A DNA stretch of 64,000 bases, taken from NCBI RefSeq assembly GCF_023715615.1, contig NZ_JAMBOM010000001.1, positions 682,001 through 746,000 of the forward strand. The letters are read 5' to 3'. This DNA is from Sporosarcina aquimarina. Lineage in GTDB: Bacteria; Bacillota; Bacilli; Bacillales_A; Planococcaceae. The first letter of the stretch is position 1, and every line of letters begins with the position of its first letter. The notes under the pieces are model-generated. The model did no database searches. It was not told the origin of the DNA and was given only the letters and a program-made list of their open reading frames with translations. The position numbers and the translations under genes were made by a program. Below are positions 9,836 to 18,565 of this stretch, piece after piece.

Positions 9836-10279
9836 ATGTTTTTTAAAAAGAAAGAAAAACCGATTCAAGTGCTATATAACGTTCTAGTCTTTACAAGCGA
9901 TTCGACGGATGAAGACACGTTACAAGAGTGGACTGATCAGCTAATGGACGCTGCTGACAATGTGGGGACAGCTGAATGGATTATTGCTGAAAAATATGAC
10001 AGCCGGGAACTTGAGTTACTTCAGGAACGGTTTCCAGCCGTTGATCAGCAACGTCCTTTTTTCCAAATCAATGAAATTGACTATGCCGCGATTCGAAATG
10101 AAGAGGAAAAAATGGAAAGCACCCAGAAGTGGCGGAAGTTTTTCAACCTCATCCCTTTAGAAAATTATCTTGAAATCGAAGACAGAATTGTTTCAGATGC
10201 ATCGAAGGCGCTATTCTGCACAAATGATTTGGATGAAGCTGAACGATATTTAGTAAAACAGGCGAAGATTGATAATTGA
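9836..10279 (+). CDS. Hypothetical cytosolic protein
   Basis: A 147-residue acidic protein without signal peptide or membrane segment; I do not recognise the family. It starts MFFKKKEKPIQVLYNVLVFT and contains a predicted alpha/beta N-terminal part and a helical charged C-terminal half. A GGAGG precedes the ATG with good spacing, base composition resembles the neighbours, and the frame is clean, so the gene is probably real. It stands alone between the prfB terminator and the cytochrome gene. No catalytic motif is evident. Confidence 0.65.
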   Translation: MFFKKKEKPIQVLYNVLVFTSDSTDEDTLQEWTDQLMDAADNVGTAEWIIAEKYDSRELELLQERFPAVDQQRPFFQINEIDYAAIRNEEEKMESTQKWRKFFNLIPLENYLEIEDRIVSDASKALFCTNDLDEAERYLVKQAKIDN

Positions 10280-10592
10280 GGATGAATAAATAACCGCCAA
10301 TTGGCCAGCCTAAAGAGGTAGATGGCAATTGGAAGAAACAGTTGCAGGCGTCATTTTGATGAAGGTTGACAAACAGTAGTGAAATAGTGGTCGAAATCAA
10401 CAAATGATCATTTCAAAACGAATACTTCATCAAAATAGGTTTGATTTCTGTAGAAAAGAGAATATTAACTAGTAGGAGAGCGCTCTATATAAGGTATTCG
10501 TCCTGATTTTGTCACACGGTTTAGAGCGGGTTTGGTCTTTTTTTGCTATACTAGGAAAGCACGTATTTATTTTATCTAAAGGAGGAAATTTC
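10280..10592. other. Gene-free interval upstream of the cytochrome c551 gene
   Basis: No convincing small gene is visible. An imperfect inverted repeat (CCAATTGG and GCAATTGG arms, about 10298-10335) and a perfect 10-nt palindrome AGAGCGCTCT (10477-10486) stand out. A TATACT (10547-10552) could be the -10 element for cccB, but no well-spaced -35 is present, so activation by a regulator is possible. Confidence 0.5.
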
Positions 10593-10925
10593 ATGAAAAT
10601 GAAAAACAAATTCTTAGCAACAATCTTCGGCGCAGCACTTGTACTTGGTGCTTGTGGTGGCGGCGGAGATGACAAAGGTGGAGACAAAGATTCAGCTGCT
10701 GGCGGCGTAGACGCGGACAAAGTATACCAAGCGAACTGTGCAACTTGTCACGGTGGGAAATTGGAAGGTATGAACGGTCCTGCACTCGCAAACATCGGTG
10801 GAGAGCTTTCTGAAGACGAAATCCACGACATCATCGAAAACGGTAAATCCGGCGGAATGCCTGGAGGTCTCATTAAAGGGGAAGAGCTTGACGCAGTTGC
10901 TAAATGGCTTTCTGAAAAGAAATAA
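10593..10925 (+). CDS. cccB: Cytochrome c551-type lipoprotein
   Basis: A small membrane-tethered electron carrier of the respiratory chain. The 110-residue precursor has a lipoprotein signal peptide with lipobox LGAC (cysteine at about residue 19), a Gly/Asp-rich linker, and a class I cytochrome c domain. The CxxCH haem site (CATCHGG) is at about residues 50-55, and a C-terminal GGMPGG segment supplies the likely methionine ligand. The start at 10593 follows AAAGGAGG with ideal spacing; an in-frame extension to 10509 has no such site and would bury the signal peptide. Position near ftsEX matches cccB in B. subtilis. Confidence 0.9.
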   Translation: MKMKNKFLATIFGAALVLGACGGGGDDKGGDKDSAAGGVDADKVYQANCATCHGGKLEGMNGPALANIGGELSEDEIHDIIENGKSGGMPGGLIKGEELDAVAKWLSEKK

Positions 10926-10960
10926 GCTGCTGTAAACAATCAACCAACATCCACATAACG

Positions 10961-10994
10961 AACAGAGGTATGCTTCGGCTGCCTCTGTTTTTTG
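10961..10994 (+). terminator. Rho-independent terminator after cccB
   Basis: ACAGAGG (10962-10968) pairs with CCTCTGT, followed by a T-run. Confidence 0.88.
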
Positions 10995-11194
10995 TTCTTT
11001 TTACATACAAAAGCGCATGTCCACTCTTCGACATAAACTCAATGAGACTACCAAAAACGGGTTCCATATTACAGATTTGTTGAAAAGCTGTGAACGTTTT
11101 AGGGAAAATGAAATATTCCTGTAATATTGTGTAGGTTTATATCTGTTATACTTAAAAAGCTGAAAACAAGTTTTGAATCAGGTGGTTACAAAAA

Positions 11195-11881
11195 ATGATT
11201 AAAATGAAAAACGTGTACAAAAAGTATTCTAACGGTGTCGTTGCCGCCAATGGTATTAATATCGACATCAACCACGGTGAATTTATTTACGTCGTGGGTC
11301 CGAGTGGTGCAGGTAAATCGACATTCATTAAAATGATGTATCGTGAGGAAGCTCCAACAAGCGGACAAATTTTGATTGACGGGACAGACCTTGGTTTGTT
11401 AAAAAACAAAGAGATCCCCTACTTGCGTAGACAGATTGGGGTTGTGTTTCAGGACTTTAAATTGCTTCCAAGACTCAATGTTTATGAGAATGTGGCATTT
11501 GCGCTTGAGGTAATTGAAGAGACACCAACAGAAATACGTAAAAAGGTAACAGATGTTTTAGCGCTGGTCGGATTATCCCAAAAAGCGAGAATGTTTCCTA
11601 ACGAGTTATCAGGCGGAGAACAGCAGCGAGTGTCCATTGCACGTTCGATTGTGAATGAACCTAAATTGGTCATTGCAGATGAACCAACAGGAAACCTCGA
11701 TCCGGATACGTCGTTAGGCATCATGAACATCTTCGAGAAAATTAACAACCGTGGGACGACCATTATTATGGCGACACACAACAAAGACATTGTGAACAGC
11801 ATCCGCCATCGGGTTTTGTTAGTAGAAGGCGGAATGATTACTAGAGATGAATATGAAGGAGAATACAGTTATGAAGGGTAG
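11195..11881 (+). CDS. ftsE: Cell division ATP-binding protein FtsE
   Basis: ATPase subunit of the FtsEX complex, which couples ATP hydrolysis to activation of peptidoglycan hydrolases. The 228-residue ABC protein has Walker A (GPSGAGKS, about 37-44), a Q-loop, the signature LSGGEQQR (about 138) and Walker B (LVIADEPTGNLD). AGGTGG precedes the ATG. A TATACT at 11147-11152 may belong to its promoter, but the nearest -35-like TTGTGT is only 14 nt away. The end overlaps the ftsX start by 11 nt. Confidence 0.96.
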   Translation: MIKMKNVYKKYSNGVVAANGINIDINHGEFIYVVGPSGAGKSTFIKMMYREEAPTSGQILIDGTDLGLLKNKEIPYLRRQIGVVFQDFKLLPRLNVYENVAFALEVIEETPTEIRKKVTDVLALVGLSQKARMFPNELSGGEQQRVSIARSIVNEPKLVIADEPTGNLDPDTSLGIMNIFEKINNRGTTIIMATHNKDIVNSIRHRVLLVEGGMITRDEYEGEYSYEG

Positions 11882-12755
11882 AACGCTAAGCCGACACTTC
11901 CGGGAAAGTTTCAAGAGCCTCGGACGAAATGGCTGGATGACGTTCGCCTCCATCAGCGCCGTTGCGGTTACTCTCCTACTTGTAGGTAGTTTCATTGTGA
12001 TGATGATGAACTTGAACAAGATGGCAGATAACATTGAAAACGACGTAGAAATTAAAGTGGTTGCGGACGCTGCAGCAAGTGATGCGGCCGTAAAAGAGTT
12101 GAAAGAGAAAGTAGAAAAGATAGACGGCGTGGCAAGTGTAGAATTCGCCTCGAGAGAAGATGAGTTAGATAAGATTATTAAATCTTACGGGAAAGAACTC
12201 TCACTCTACAAACAAAGTAATCCATTAGGAGATGCCCTTTATGTGAAAGCGGCAGATCCACATGATACGGCTGCTATTGCGAAAAAAATCGATACATACG
12301 AGTACACAGCAGATGTTGTCTATGGAGCAGGGAAAGTCGAGAAATTGTTCGATGTCGTAGAAATCAGTCGGAACGTTGGTCTGATTTTAATATTGGCGCT
12401 ACTCTTTACGGCAATGTTCCTCATCTCCAATACAATTCGTTTGACGATTATTGCACGTGGTCGAGAAATTGAAATTATGAAACTGGTAGGAGCGACCAAT
12501 AATTTTGTTCGCATACCGTTTATATTAGAAGGTGTTTGGTTAGGAATCTTCGGATCTATTCTTCCGATGGCCGCCATCGCTATAGCGTATCAACAAATCT
12601 ATGCTTACTGGCAACCTAAATTGGTCAATGAAATGTTCCAATTGCTAGATCCGATACCGTTCATCATACAGGTAGATGGTTTGTTGTTGTTCATGGGAGT
12701 GTTTATCGGCGTGTGGGGCAGTTTGATGTCCGTACGCAAATTCTTGAAAGTCTAA
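11871..12755 (+). CDS. ftsX: Cell division protein FtsX
   Basis: Membrane partner of FtsE, 294 residues. One transmembrane helix lies near residues 22-45 (FASISAVAVTLLLVGSFIVM). It is followed by an extracellular loop of about 120 residues that contacts the hydrolase, then three more helices in the FtsX/MacB arrangement. The start at 11871 follows AAGGAG within the ftsE end and matches the typical Bacillus N terminus (RHFRESFKSLGRNGW). In B. subtilis FtsEX activates CwlO; here the following gene encodes the likely substrate hydrolase. Confidence 0.95.
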   Translation: MKGRTLSRHFRESFKSLGRNGWMTFASISAVAVTLLLVGSFIVMMMNLNKMADNIENDVEIKVVADAAASDAAVKELKEKVEKIDGVASVEFASREDELDKIIKSYGKELSLYKQSNPLGDALYVKAADPHDTAAIAKKIDTYEYTADVVYGAGKVEKLFDVVEISRNVGLILILALLFTAMFLISNTIRLTIIARGREIEIMKLVGATNNFVRIPFILEGVWLGIFGSILPMAAIAIAYQQIYAYWQPKLVNEMFQLLDPIPFIIQVDGLLLFMGVFIGVWGSLMSVRKFLKV

Positions 12756-12788
12756 AAAGCCGATCGAATTGAAAGGGGAACTGGGACT

Positions 12789-14132
12789 GTGAGAAAGAAT
12801 AAGGGTTTGCTACTATCTACAATGGGTGTGTTGTTGCTTTCAACTACATTATCTGGAACAGTAGCATCAGCGAGCTCGCTGAAAGATATGCAGGACGAAC
12901 AGAAGGTGCTTCAACAAAAACAACGAGAGTTGAATAAAGGCATCCAAAACAAATCCAATGAGATTAATAAAAAGCAAACAAAGAAACAATCGTTTTTGGA
13001 GCAAATTACAAAGTTGAATGGTGAAATCGAAACCAACAACGAGAAAATTCGTGACGTTAAGGAACAAATTAGCCAAACGACTACAGAAATTACGGAACTT
13101 CGTGCTTCTATCAAGACGTTGGAAAAGCGAATTAAAGAGCGTGACGAAGTGTTAAGAGAAAGAGTTCGTACGATGCAGGTGAAAGGCGGAGACGTCAGCT
13201 ACCTGGACGTGCTACTTGGTGCGAACAGTTTTTCTGATTTCATTGACCGTTTCTCAGCAGTCTCGACTTTGATGGATGCTGACCGTAAAATCATGCAACA
13301 GCAAGAAGATGACATGAACCAACTTGAAGAAGAAAAGCAAATGGTTGAGACTAAACTTGCGCAACAAGAAGAGCGTAAAAACAAATTGACAGAGTTGAAG
13401 AAAAAGCTTGAAGGTCAAAAAGTTGAAAAGGACAAGCTTGTCGATCAGTTGGAAACTGAACAAGCTAAACTTTCAACTGAAAAAGCAAGCTTAGAGAACG
13501 AATATGACGAAACACACGAACTTTCCGCAGATCTTGTGAATCAAATTAGTGCTGAACAAGATCGTTTGGCAGAAGTTGCTCGTCAAGCAGAACTTAAGCG
13601 TAAAAGTGAAGCAGAAGCTGCAGCGAAGCGCCGGGCACAACAAGCAGCGAATTCATCAAGTTCTTCGTCGTCAAATAACCATGATTATAGCCAACCGACT
13701 GCTCCTCCAGTTTCAAGTGGCACATGGACTCGTCCAGCAAGTGGTCCACTTACATCGTCATTCGGTTGGAGAATGCACCCAATCTTCCATACACAGAAGC
13801 AACACCGTGGACAAGACATTGGTGTTCCAGTTGGTACAACAGTCGTTTCTGCCGCTGAAGGTGTAGTGTCCCATGCAGGACCGATGGGCGGATTTGGTAA
13901 TGCGATTATGGTTACACACTCCATAAACGGGCAAATCTTTACATCTGTTTACGCACACTTGTCTAGTATTGGTGTGAGTACAGGACAGCACGTTGGCAAA
14001 GGACAATTCATTGGGAAATCAGGGAATACAGGAAATTCAACAGGGCCACACTTGCACTTTGAAATTCACGTAGGTAACTTCTCTGCATCCGGTCCAAGTG
14101 CCGTGAACCCGTTACGTTATGTATCATTCTAA
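12789..14132 (+). CDS. Secreted M23 peptidase with coiled coil (FtsEX-controlled hydrolase type)
   Basis: A 447-residue exported endopeptidase. A signal peptide (cleavage near ASA-SS, about residue 29) precedes a long coiled coil (about 30-260), as in PcsB/CwlO/EnvC proteins regulated by FtsEX. A Ser-rich linker and a C-terminal LytM/M23 domain (about 320-445) follow. The zinc ligands look intact: HRGQD (HxxxD) and HLHFEIH (HxH). This argues for an active enzyme rather than an EnvC-like activator. The start is GTG with AAGGGG upstream. It lies 33 nt behind ftsX, so regulator and effector are probably one operon, ending at the terminator at 14210. Confidence 0.9.
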   Translation: MRKNKGLLLSTMGVLLLSTTLSGTVASASSLKDMQDEQKVLQQKQRELNKGIQNKSNEINKKQTKKQSFLEQITKLNGEIETNNEKIRDVKEQISQTTTEITELRASIKTLEKRIKERDEVLRERVRTMQVKGGDVSYLDVLLGANSFSDFIDRFSAVSTLMDADRKIMQQQEDDMNQLEEEKQMVETKLAQQEERKNKLTELKKKLEGQKVEKDKLVDQLETEQAKLSTEKASLENEYDETHELSADLVNQISAEQDRLAEVARQAELKRKSEAEAAAKRRAQQAANSSSSSSSNNHDYSQPTAPPVSSGTWTRPASGPLTSSFGWRMHPIFHTQKQHRGQDIGVPVGTTVVSAAEGVVSHAGPMGGFGNAIMVTHSINGQIFTSVYAHLSSIGVSTGQHVGKGQFIGKSGNTGNSTGPHLHFEIHVGNFSASGPSAVNPLRYVSF

Positions 14133-14209
14133 GTAACCCTTCTATAAGTTCTATTACCGGTTTTTCCCTAAAACAAACATGTTGGAATCAGGGATTACCG
14201 ATTAAAAGG

Positions 14210-14239
14210 AAAGGCTCGCATACATGCGGGCCTTTTTCT
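14210..14239 (+). terminator. Rho-independent terminator of the ftsEX-hydrolase operon
   Basis: AAAGGC-T-CGCA and TGCG-G-GCCTTT arms form a stem followed by TTTTTC. Confidence 0.85.
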
Positions 14240-14321
14240 TTATAAACCATAAGTAAATTTAGTGGTTTTGGTAGGCACTTTACGATACCATATGAGGTAT
14301 ACTGGACTAAAGGAGATTCCG

Positions 14322-14972
14322 ATGCCTGTCACAGACTATTTTCTATTATGGAAGGTTACTGTACCTTCTTCTTGGATTGCAGCCATCATTGGATTTATTC
14401 TCGCTTGGCTCGCTGTTAACATGAGATTTGGTAAACCAGTCGCAGATATTGTGGTGGATGCGCTCTTTACCACGATTATTGTATGGAAACTGTCCGTAAT
14501 TGTAACGGACTTTGAAACAGTACGTCGTGCACCCATGGCCATCGCTTATTTTAATGGGGGCATGTTTGGATTCCTAGCAGGGATTATTATTGCTGCTCTG
14601 TTCATTCTTTTTTCACGTAAGCCTAAGCCGCCAAAAGTTAGTAATGGACTTTTGCTAGGCGTTATTAGTGCACAGACAGGCTATCAATTGATGATGGCGT
14701 TGCTGAATGAGGGAACGCTTGTAACAAAGGTGATCACAATCGTCTTGTTTACATCGTTTGCTGTGCTTGCCTTTATTTATGCAAAACATGAAAACATACC
14801 GGTTATCTATGTGGCAGGGTTGTTTGTGGCTATCCACGTGTTCATTGCTGCACTGCAGCCTGCTGGATTTACGGGAATTCCGTTCGCCGCAACATGTATG
14901 ACAAGCATCTTAGTCGTAATAATTGCGGGTCGTTTGACACAAGGTAAGGAAACAGATGGAGGGATACGATGA
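14322..14972 (+). CDS. Polytopic membrane protein of unknown function, paired with a thioredoxin
   Basis: A 216-residue, very hydrophobic protein with about six to seven membrane helices. A conserved family was not recognised; the N-terminal half faintly recalls prolipoprotein diacylglyceryl transferase or CcdA-like membrane proteins, but their catalytic residues are not seen. The start at 14322 follows AAAGGAG; an upstream in-frame start at 14262 has no such site. The stop overlaps the next start (ATGA), so it is translationally coupled to a TlpA/ResA-like oxidoreductase. A role in passing reductant across the membrane, or as partner of the thioredoxin, is an inference from this coupling only. 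Confidence 0.75.
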   Translation: MPVTDYFLLWKVTVPSSWIAAIIGFILAWLAVNMRFGKPVADIVVDALFTTIIVWKLSVIVTDFETVRRAPMAIAYFNGGMFGFLAGIIIAALFILFSRKPKPPKVSNGLLLGVISAQTGYQLMMALLNEGTLVTKVITIVLFTSFAVLAFIYAKHENIPVIYVAGLFVAIHVFIAALQPAGFTGIPFAATCMTSILVVIIAGRLTQGKETDGGIR

Positions 14973-15541
14973 ATAAAAAGTGGATTGGCTATGCAATCGC
15001 AATTCTATTGATCGGTACGATGATTGTTTTGATGGTAAAGTCCAATTTGGATAAACCTGAAGTCATCAACACGGCTTCTACTAAAGCAATGTCCAAAAGC
15101 ACAGTGGGGCTTGAACAAGGAGATACACCGCCAGACTTTGAGCTCGAAACATTGGATGGGGATAAAGTTCGGCTTTCTGATTTGAAAGGCAAGAAAGTTA
15201 TTTTGAACTTTTGGGCAACGTGGTGCCCACCTTGTAAAGCAGAGATGCCCCATATGGAAAACTACTATAAGAACTTAAAGCCCGAAGACAATGTAGAACT
15301 GATTTCCGTCAACTTGACGACTGCAGAAAACCGTGGGGTTAAAGCTGTCGAAGAGTTTGTGGATGCTTATGAGCTAACGTTTCCAATTTTGCTCGATACA
15401 GAAGAACTCGGTATGACCGACTACAAAGTATTCTCTATTCCCACGACCTACATCCTTAGAACTGACGGAACCATCGACAACCAAATCGTCGGCCCCATGG
15501 ACGAAGAAATGATGAAGCAGCTAGTGAAGGATGTTAAGTAA
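14969..15541 (+). CDS. Membrane-anchored TlpA/ResA-like thiol-disulfide oxidoreductase
   Basis: A 190-residue protein with an N-terminal signal anchor (about 5-23) and an extracytoplasmic AhpC/TSA-type thioredoxin domain (about 50-190). The active site WATWCPPCKAEMPH carries the CxxC at about residues 88-91, and the cis-proline SIPTTYIL segment is present. Such proteins reduce disulfides outside the membrane, for example apocytochrome c in the ResA branch. Substrate here is unknown, but the nearby c-type cytochrome gene makes a maturation role possible. It is translationally coupled to the preceding membrane protein. Confidence 0.88.
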   Translation: MNKKWIGYAIAILLIGTMIVLMVKSNLDKPEVINTASTKAMSKSTVGLEQGDTPPDFELETLDGDKVRLSDLKGKKVILNFWATWCPPCKAEMPHMENYYKNLKPEDNVELISVNLTTAENRGVKAVEEFVDAYELTFPILLDTEELGMTDYKVFSIPTTYILRTDGTIDNQIVGPMDEEMMKQLVKDVK

Positions 15542-15620
15542 CGGTCTTGACCTTTTTCTTTTTTAACCCTTTCATTCAATGAAAGTCATAAATCCAGTCA
15601 AATTCGTTGATTGAAACGAA

Positions 15621-15720
15621 AGACGGCGACTCCGTAGGGATGTTAATGGAAACAACCTAAGTTCGCGGCGTCCTACCGCAACGGTTGCATAACCTACATC
15701 CTGTAGGCCCGCGTCCGTCT
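15621..15720. repeat. Probable dispersed ~100-nt intergenic element with inverted ends
   Basis: This GC-rich block begins AGACGGCGACTCCGTAGG and ends CCTGTAGGCCCGCGTCCGTCT, so its ends are complementary (AGACGG/CCGTCT and CTACGGA/CCTGTAG-like). It resembles, from memory, the dispersed hairpin elements that begin AAGACGGCGACTCC and end GCGTCCGTCT in many Bacillaceae genomes. Only one copy lies in this window, so repetition is not shown here. Confidence 0.55.
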
Positions 15721-15818
15721 GTAGTGTAATTCAAACATGTTAGTTCTAATTACAAATAGCGGTTCTTGCTTGTCGTAACCTTCTCCCTTCTTTCATATAG
15801 TGGAAAGAGGAGGGGATG

Positions 15819-17264
15819 GTGACGATGCGCAGGAGCCGTTTTTTGGCGTTTGTAATTTTAGCCGCAGTTGCGGTTTGTCTAGTACTGGTGTTGGATGGCT
15901 GCGGGAAAAGTGAGGAAAAAACCCACAACTCGAGTGGGAAATTTGGAGTCCTTGACGAAGCGTATGAGGTCATAACAGGGAACGCGGTGTATAAACTCAA
16001 AGACGATGAGTTAATCGAAGGCGCCTTGAGAGGTATGGCGGACGTAATCGGTGATCCATATTCAACGTACTTGACGAAGGAAGAAGCAGCGTCCCATAAA
16101 GAATCGCTCGCTGGAGAACGGGTGGGGATAGGAGCAGAGATTACGCGTACCAATGGCAAGTTTGTAATTGTTTCACCAGTCAAAGGATCGCCTTCAGAAA
16201 AGGCTGGGTTGCTTCCTTATGACGAACTGGTGCAAATTGATGGAGAACGTGTGGATGGACTCACACTAAAAGAAGTCGTCAAAAAAATACGAGGGAAACA
16301 AGGGACATCTGTGAAAATGGTTGTCTATCGTCCGGAATCTGGTAAGCATGTAGAATTTACAATTGAACGTGATGTGATTGCTGTTCACACAGTATCTTCG
16401 GAAATCTTGGAAGAACGCGGCAAGAAAATTGGCTACATAGGGTTGACGATGTTTGGAGAAGATAGTGCGAAAGAGTGGCAAGCGGCGACAGAGTTACTTG
16501 TTAAGGAAGGTGCAGAAGCACTACTCATTGATGTTCGTGGAAATCCGGGAGGCTACTTGCATGCCGTAGGGAATATTGCAGGGAGTATGCTTCCTGAAGA
16601 TACAGTATTTGCGTATATGGAAGACGTGAAAGGTCAATTGACACCACTTGTAACAGAATCGGCCAAAGAATTGGAGTATAATCCGAAGCTGCAGAGCATA
16701 CCGGTAGTCTTGTTGCAGGATAAAGGAAGTGCTTCTGCAAGTGAAGTATTGAGTGGTGCACTCCAGGATCTCGGCCGAGGCTTCATTGTAGGGACGACAA
16801 GTTTCGGGAAAGGGACAGTACAAGAGACGATGAAGCTATCGAATGGTGGAGAAGTGAAGTTGTCTACCCATAAGTGGTTAACCCCAAAAGAACGCTGGAT
16901 TCACTCGGAAGGGGTCGCTTCGGATTTAGAAGTGAAGCAGAATAGCTTGTTTTCTGAGCATTTGAGAGTGATTGCAGACGTCTATAAAGAACAGCAATTT
17001 AACGACGACATCGCGTATGCACAGCGAGTACTCAAGTCACTAGGCTATGACCCAGGTCGGGTGGATGGTTTCTTTGACGAAACAACGAGTCAGACAATAG
17101 CGGATTTCATGAAAGATGAAAAAGTAGAGTCTACTGGGGAAATGGACAGTAAATTCTTCCAAACATTGAAAGCGAGTGCGGAGGCATATCGCAACGATCG
17201 TGCCAACGATGAACAGCTGTCGATGGCAGTCGGCTATTTGCATCACAAGCTGTCTGAAAACTGA
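15819..17264 (+). CDS. ctpB: C-terminal processing protease (S41), CtpB-like
   Basis: An exported serine protease of 481 residues. An N-terminal hydrophobic segment, possibly with a non-canonical lipobox (LDGC), is followed by a PDZ domain (about 105-190) and the S41 core. A C-terminal peptidoglycan-binding-like repeat (LKSLGYDPGRVDG, about 405-455) closes it. The catalytic Ser lies in KGSASASE and the general-base Lys in TSFGKGTVQ. In B. subtilis CtpB cleaves SpoIVFA in the sigma-K checkpoint, which fits a spore former. AGGAGG at 15808-15813 best serves a GTG at 15819; ATG at 15816 or 15825 are alternatives. Confidence 0.9.
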   Translation: MTMRRSRFLAFVILAAVAVCLVLVLDGCGKSEEKTHNSSGKFGVLDEAYEVITGNAVYKLKDDELIEGALRGMADVIGDPYSTYLTKEEAASHKESLAGERVGIGAEITRTNGKFVIVSPVKGSPSEKAGLLPYDELVQIDGERVDGLTLKEVVKKIRGKQGTSVKMVVYRPESGKHVEFTIERDVIAVHTVSSEILEERGKKIGYIGLTMFGEDSAKEWQAATELLVKEGAEALLIDVRGNPGGYLHAVGNIAGSMLPEDTVFAYMEDVKGQLTPLVTESAKELEYNPKLQSIPVVLLQDKGSASASEVLSGALQDLGRGFIVGTTSFGKGTVQETMKLSNGGEVKLSTHKWLTPKERWIHSEGVASDLEVKQNSLFSEHLRVIADVYKEQQFNDDIAYAQRVLKSLGYDPGRVDGFFDETTSQTIADFMKDEKVESTGEMDSKFFQTLKASAEAYRNDRANDEQLSMAVGYLHHKLSEN

Positions 17265-17371
17265 TCGATTTGCCCTACTCATAAATTACAGTCTGTCGCG
17301 ACTATCCATTCCAATCCAATCTTTGTTACAATAGAAGAAAACAGCGGGATTGGATTGGAGTGTGATAGAAC

Positions 17372-18541
17372 GTGTCAGAGAATTGGTTGTTCGATGTCTT
17401 ACAAGCAGTGGGAGTATTCTTCTTGAATCCACTATTTCTGCTAATTCTCCTCGTTGCGGTTGCGCTCGGGTATATGAGAGTGAAGCGGGAGCGAAAAGAC
17501 TTCAACATTAGGAAGTTGCCAGGGCTCACGGAATTGAGACGGCTCGTTGCGGACTCATGGTTGCATGCACTCATTTTGTCCGTCCTGCTAAGCGGAATCG
17601 GATTTGTGGTGGATGCAGGATGGATCGTAATGTTTTCTGCGATCATGCTTGTCGTTTTAGTGAGTTTTTATTACCAATGGGGATCTCCGATATACACAAC
17701 TGCGATTGCGTTTTTCGGATTGTACGCATGGCAAGAATTTGGCGGTACGTTTACGTATCGTGGATGGTCTTTACAGGATGTGGATTTGTTTGGACAATTG
17801 TCTGTAACGATCCCTGTTATTGCAGGGCTATTTCTCATAGCAGAAGGAGCGCTCATCCGAAAGTCTTCAGTGCGCTATGCGTCGCCACATCTTGAGAAGA
17901 CAAGCAGAGGACTTCGTGCAGCGGTCTTTAAAGTGAAGAAAATATGGTTATTACCAGTAATTTTACTTGTACCTGGTGACATGATTTCAGCATATGTACC
18001 GTATTGGCCACAATTTACACTTGGTGCTGTATCGTTCAGCTTCGTTCCAGTGCCGGTGTTGATTGGCTTTAGCCAGATTGCCCGCAAACGTTTTCCAGAC
18101 CAAATCTTTCCGAAACTCGGGATGTCAGTTAGTTGGACAGGTGTCGCTGTCGCGGTGCTCGGTTTAGGCGCACTCTATGAACCTTTCATTGGATGGGGAG
18201 CATTGGTTCTAGGTGTCCTCCTAAGATCGGTGTTAACGATGGCCGTTGCGGTACAAGAACGCAGTGGTGGTTATGCAGCATTGCCGAGTGCGAAAGGTGT
18301 TGTCATTGCAGGAGTTCTTCCTGGATCACCTGCAGAAAAGCTAGGGTTGTTACCTGGTGAAGTGATTCGTGCGGTAAATGGGATACAAGTAGCGAACGAT
18401 AAGGAATTGTATGATGCGATTCAAGTGAATGCAGCGCATTGCCGCCTGCAAGTTGCAGATCGAAACGGAGAAGTCCGTCTTATGCAACAAGTGCTATACC
18501 GGCATGATCATTATCAACTTGGACTGTTGCTCGTTCGATGA
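17372..18541 (+). CDS. minJ: MinJ-like topological determinant of cell division
   Basis: A 389-residue polytopic membrane protein with about six to eight helices (residues 10-300) and a C-terminal cytosolic PDZ domain (about 305-385, VVIAGVLPGSPAEKLGLLPG). That layout and the position between ctpB and csbA match B. subtilis MinJ (YvjD), which bridges DivIVA and MinD to restrict division to midcell. The start is a GTG with GGAG 11 nt upstream. The alternative label is a generic PDZ membrane protein, but synteny favours MinJ. Confidence 0.85.
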   Translation: MSENWLFDVLQAVGVFFLNPLFLLILLVAVALGYMRVKRERKDFNIRKLPGLTELRRLVADSWLHALILSVLLSGIGFVVDAGWIVMFSAIMLVVLVSFYYQWGSPIYTTAIAFFGLYAWQEFGGTFTYRGWSLQDVDLFGQLSVTIPVIAGLFLIAEGALIRKSSVRYASPHLEKTSRGLRAAVFKVKKIWLLPVILLVPGDMISAYVPYWPQFTLGAVSFSFVPVPVLIGFSQIARKRFPDQIFPKLGMSVSWTGVAVAVLGLGALYEPFIGWGALVLGVLLRSVLTMAVAVQERSGGYAALPSAKGVVIAGVLPGSPAEKLGLLPGEVIRAVNGIQVANDKELYDAIQVNAAHCRLQVADRNGEVRLMQQVLYRHDHYQLGLLLVR

Positions 18542-18565
18542 TAGATAGAAAGGAGGCGGTGCAAA

